DNA of 6,661 nucleotides from Chitinophagaceae bacterium (GTDB lineage: Bacteria > Bacteroidota > Bacteroidia > Chitinophagales > Chitinophagaceae), in contig JAACZX010000529.1 of assembly GCA_009996555.1 (NCBI GenBank), positions 1-6,661 of the forward strand, written 5' to 3'. Shown here piece after piece: positions 5,596 through 6,661 of this stretch. How positions within the stretch are numbered: position 1 is the first letter of the stretch; each line of letters opens with the position of its first letter. Position numbers and translations under genes: made by a program. The notes below the pieces were generated by a model. That model was given only the letters and a program-made list of their open reading frames with translations. It was not told the DNA's origin and did no database searches.

Positions 5596-6383
5596 CAGAA
5601 TTTGAGTTTGGTTTCTAATTCTTTTTTGAGTTTATAATCAGTAAGATCAAATTGAACGGGAACAACACTCACAAAATTGTGTTCCAGCGCCCAAACATCG
5701 GTATCTTTTCCTTTATCGAAGTTTTTAAACTCGCCGGTGAGCCAGTAATAATTTTTTCCGGTGGGGTCTTTTCGTTCATCAAAATCCTCCACATACTTGG
5801 CATAAGCCTGCCGGCACACTTTTACACCTTTGATAAGACTTGCATCTACATTGGGGAAGTTCACATTCAGGCAAAGATGCTTATCCTGTTTGCGGCTCAG
5901 CATTTGTTCTACAATAAGCTTTGCATATTTCTGTGCCCCGCTGAAATCGGCTTCCATACTGAAGTTGAGTAAAGAAAAACCAATAGAAGGGATGCTTTCA
6001 ATACTTGCTTCAATGGCCGCACTCATGGTACCACTGTAAATAACATTAATACTGTGGTTGGCACCGTGGTTGATGCCGCTCAAACAGATATCGGGCTTGC
6101 GGTGCAGAATTTTATCAACCGCCAGTTTCACACAATCAACCGGTGTGCCGCTGCATTGCCAGGTTTCCACATCATCCATTAAATGCACACGCTGCAGGCG
6201 CAAAGGAAATCCAATGGTGATGGCATGCCCCATACCGCTTTGCGGTTTATCCGGCGCAACCACTACTACTTTTCCAAGATCCTTTACAGCTTCCACCAGG
6301 TTGCGGATGCCCGGTGCAGTTACACCATCATCGTTGGTAACCAGGATAACCGGTTTTTCTTTTGCTTTCTTTGCTTTCGCCAT
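5595..6383 (-). CDS. surE: 5'/3'-nucleotidase SurE
   Basis: Metal-dependent phosphatase that removes phosphate from 5'- and 3'-nucleoside monophosphates; family members also act on short polyphosphate. It is cytoplasmic. Length is 262 residues (E. coli 253). Motifs: LVTNDDG (14-20, metal ligands D18 and D19), VVAPDKPQSG (41-50, S49 as ligand), CSGTPVDCV (77-85), and LSGINHGANHS (101-111, N105 as ligand) followed by IYSGTMSAAIEA. The four metal ligands of the family (Asp-Asp-Ser-Asn) are therefore all present. A lysine-rich N-terminal extension of about 10 residues (MAKAKKAKEK) precedes the first strand. It is retained because an AAGGA Shine-Dalgarno sits 7 nt before this ATG. The gene overlaps the downstream membrane-protein gene by one base and lies 87 nt after the stop of an unknown gene at the window edge. 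Confidence 0.97.
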   Translation of the reverse strand: MAKAKKAKEKPVILVTNDDGVTAPGIRNLVEAVKDLGKVVVVAPDKPQSGMGHAITIGFPLRLQRVHLMDDVETWQCSGTPVDCVKLAVDKILHRKPDICLSGINHGANHSINVIYSGTMSAAIEASIESIPSIGFSLLNFSMEADFSGAQKYAKLIVEQMLSRKQDKHLCLNVNFPNVDASLIKGVKVCRQAYAKYVEDFDERKDPTGKNYYWLTGEFKNFDKGKDTDVWALEHNFVSVVPVQFDLTDYKLKKELETKLKF

Positions 6384-6390
6384 AGGTAGT

Positions 6391-6395
6391 TCCTT
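6391..6395 (-). promoter_or_regulatory. Shine-Dalgarno site of surE
   Basis: AAGGA on the - strand, 7 nt before the surE ATG. It is one of the few clear ribosome-binding sites in this window, and it decides the start in favour of the form with the lysine-rich N-terminus. Confidence 0.75.
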
Positions 6396-6470
6396 TCTTA
6401 TACAACGTAAAAATGAGACTTATTGAGGAGTTGACAAAATATCTGATTAGTGACCTGCAGCACAAATTGA

Positions 6471-6661
6471 TCAGTTAATTGATGATCGATGCATACGTTT
6501 CACAAATAAAGAATCAATTTCTTTATTTGTATAAATACCAATGCCCCCACCACCACCAAAAGGAACACAACTTAAACTTTGGAGACTTATATAATAACCA
6601 CTGTCGTTTTTTTCAAATCTGCGTAAGTAAAGATAATTTGGAAATTGAGTTTGCTCTGAGT
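6471..6661 (-). CDS. C-terminal part of an unrecognised protein, cut by the window edge
   Basis: Reading the - strand inward from the right edge, one frame stays open for 62 codons to a TGA at 6471-6473; the other two frames hit stops within 25 codons. The visible residues look protein-like: an aromatic/basic segment (FPNYLYLRRFEKNDSGYYIS), one cysteine (C31 of the visible part), a run of five glycines (35-39) leading into IGIYTNKEIDSLFVKR, and a polar end (MHRSSIN). There is no start in the window, so the full length is unknown. I do not recognise the family. The gene precedes surE on the same strand with an 87-nt gap lacking a clear terminator, so co-transcription is possible. The stretch appears more AT-rich than surE. 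A chance open frame is the main alternative. Confidence 0.6.
   Translation of the reverse strand, partial: SEQTQFPNYLYLRRFEKNDSGYYISLQSLSCVPFGGGGGIGIYTNKEIDSLFVKRMHRSSIN
6502..6530. repeat. 12-bp AT-rich perfect inverted repeat inside the edge gene
   Basis: Positions 6502-6513 pair perfectly with 6519-6530 (ACAAATAAAGAA against TTCTTTATTTGT) around a 5-nt loop. It falls within the last 20 or so codons of the - strand gene at the right edge. The stem has only two G-C pairs, so the hairpin would be weak. Confidence 0.5.

Noticed and set aside
1..6661. Toxin-antitoxin, CRISPR, defence island or mobile element
   Set aside because: No repeat array, transposase, integrase, nuclease or paired small toxin/antitoxin genes were seen. 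The MORN-variant protein has a signal peptide and is a single-gene unit, so a toxin-antitoxin reading is not supported.

Overview
The window looks like chromosomal DNA from a Bacteroidota bacterium, most likely family Chitinophagaceae. The reasons are the TAnnTTTG-type -7 promoter elements, the scarcity of strong Shine-Dalgarno sites, the protein families present (FAS1-domain lipoprotein, MORN-variant secreted protein, a small MGILKQ-type membrane protein) and moderate GC. The taxonomic call is inference, because no rRNA or other marker is present. All full-length genes look intact. I see no tRNA, rRNA, CRISPR array, insertion sequence or phage gene.

Left block (1-1389, + strand): the 3' end of an operon that looks like the tail of a nitrous-oxide-reductase (nos) maturation cluster. 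It holds a 5'-truncated NosY-like ABC permease, a small cupin and a group III truncated haemoglobin, closely packed and closed by a strong terminator that also faces the gene coming from the other side. The link to N2O/NO metabolism rests on NosY resemblance and gene order; nosZ, nosD and nosF are outside the window.

Middle block (1409-3403): a FAS1 (fasciclin) lipoprotein on the - strand, a 58-residue single-pass membrane protein on the + strand, and lpxB (lipid A disaccharide synthase) on the - strand. The stop codons of the last two are only 6 nt apart.

Region 3404-3827 is a 424-nt divergent intergenic stretch. It holds a good Bacteroidota promoter for the next gene, a long predicted leader and two unexplained inverted repeats. 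It is followed on the + strand by a small exported protein of unknown function (with terminator), then an exported MORN-variant repeat protein whose -7 element overlaps a perfect 12-bp palindrome.

Right block (5245-6661, - strand): a large perfect-palindrome terminator shared by convergent genes, a three-helix membrane protein translationally coupled (TGATG) to surE upstream, and at the right edge the C-terminal 62 codons of a further - strand gene of unknown function, visible only by reading the frame open to the window end.

Overall this is mostly housekeeping and envelope genes plus the end of a respiratory accessory operon. I did not find a clear undescribed system. The items most worth following up are the cupin with degenerate metal ligands beside the haemoglobin, the orphan hairpins at 3471-3588, the palindromic promoter at 4363-4374, and the unrecognised edge gene with its internal hairpin.
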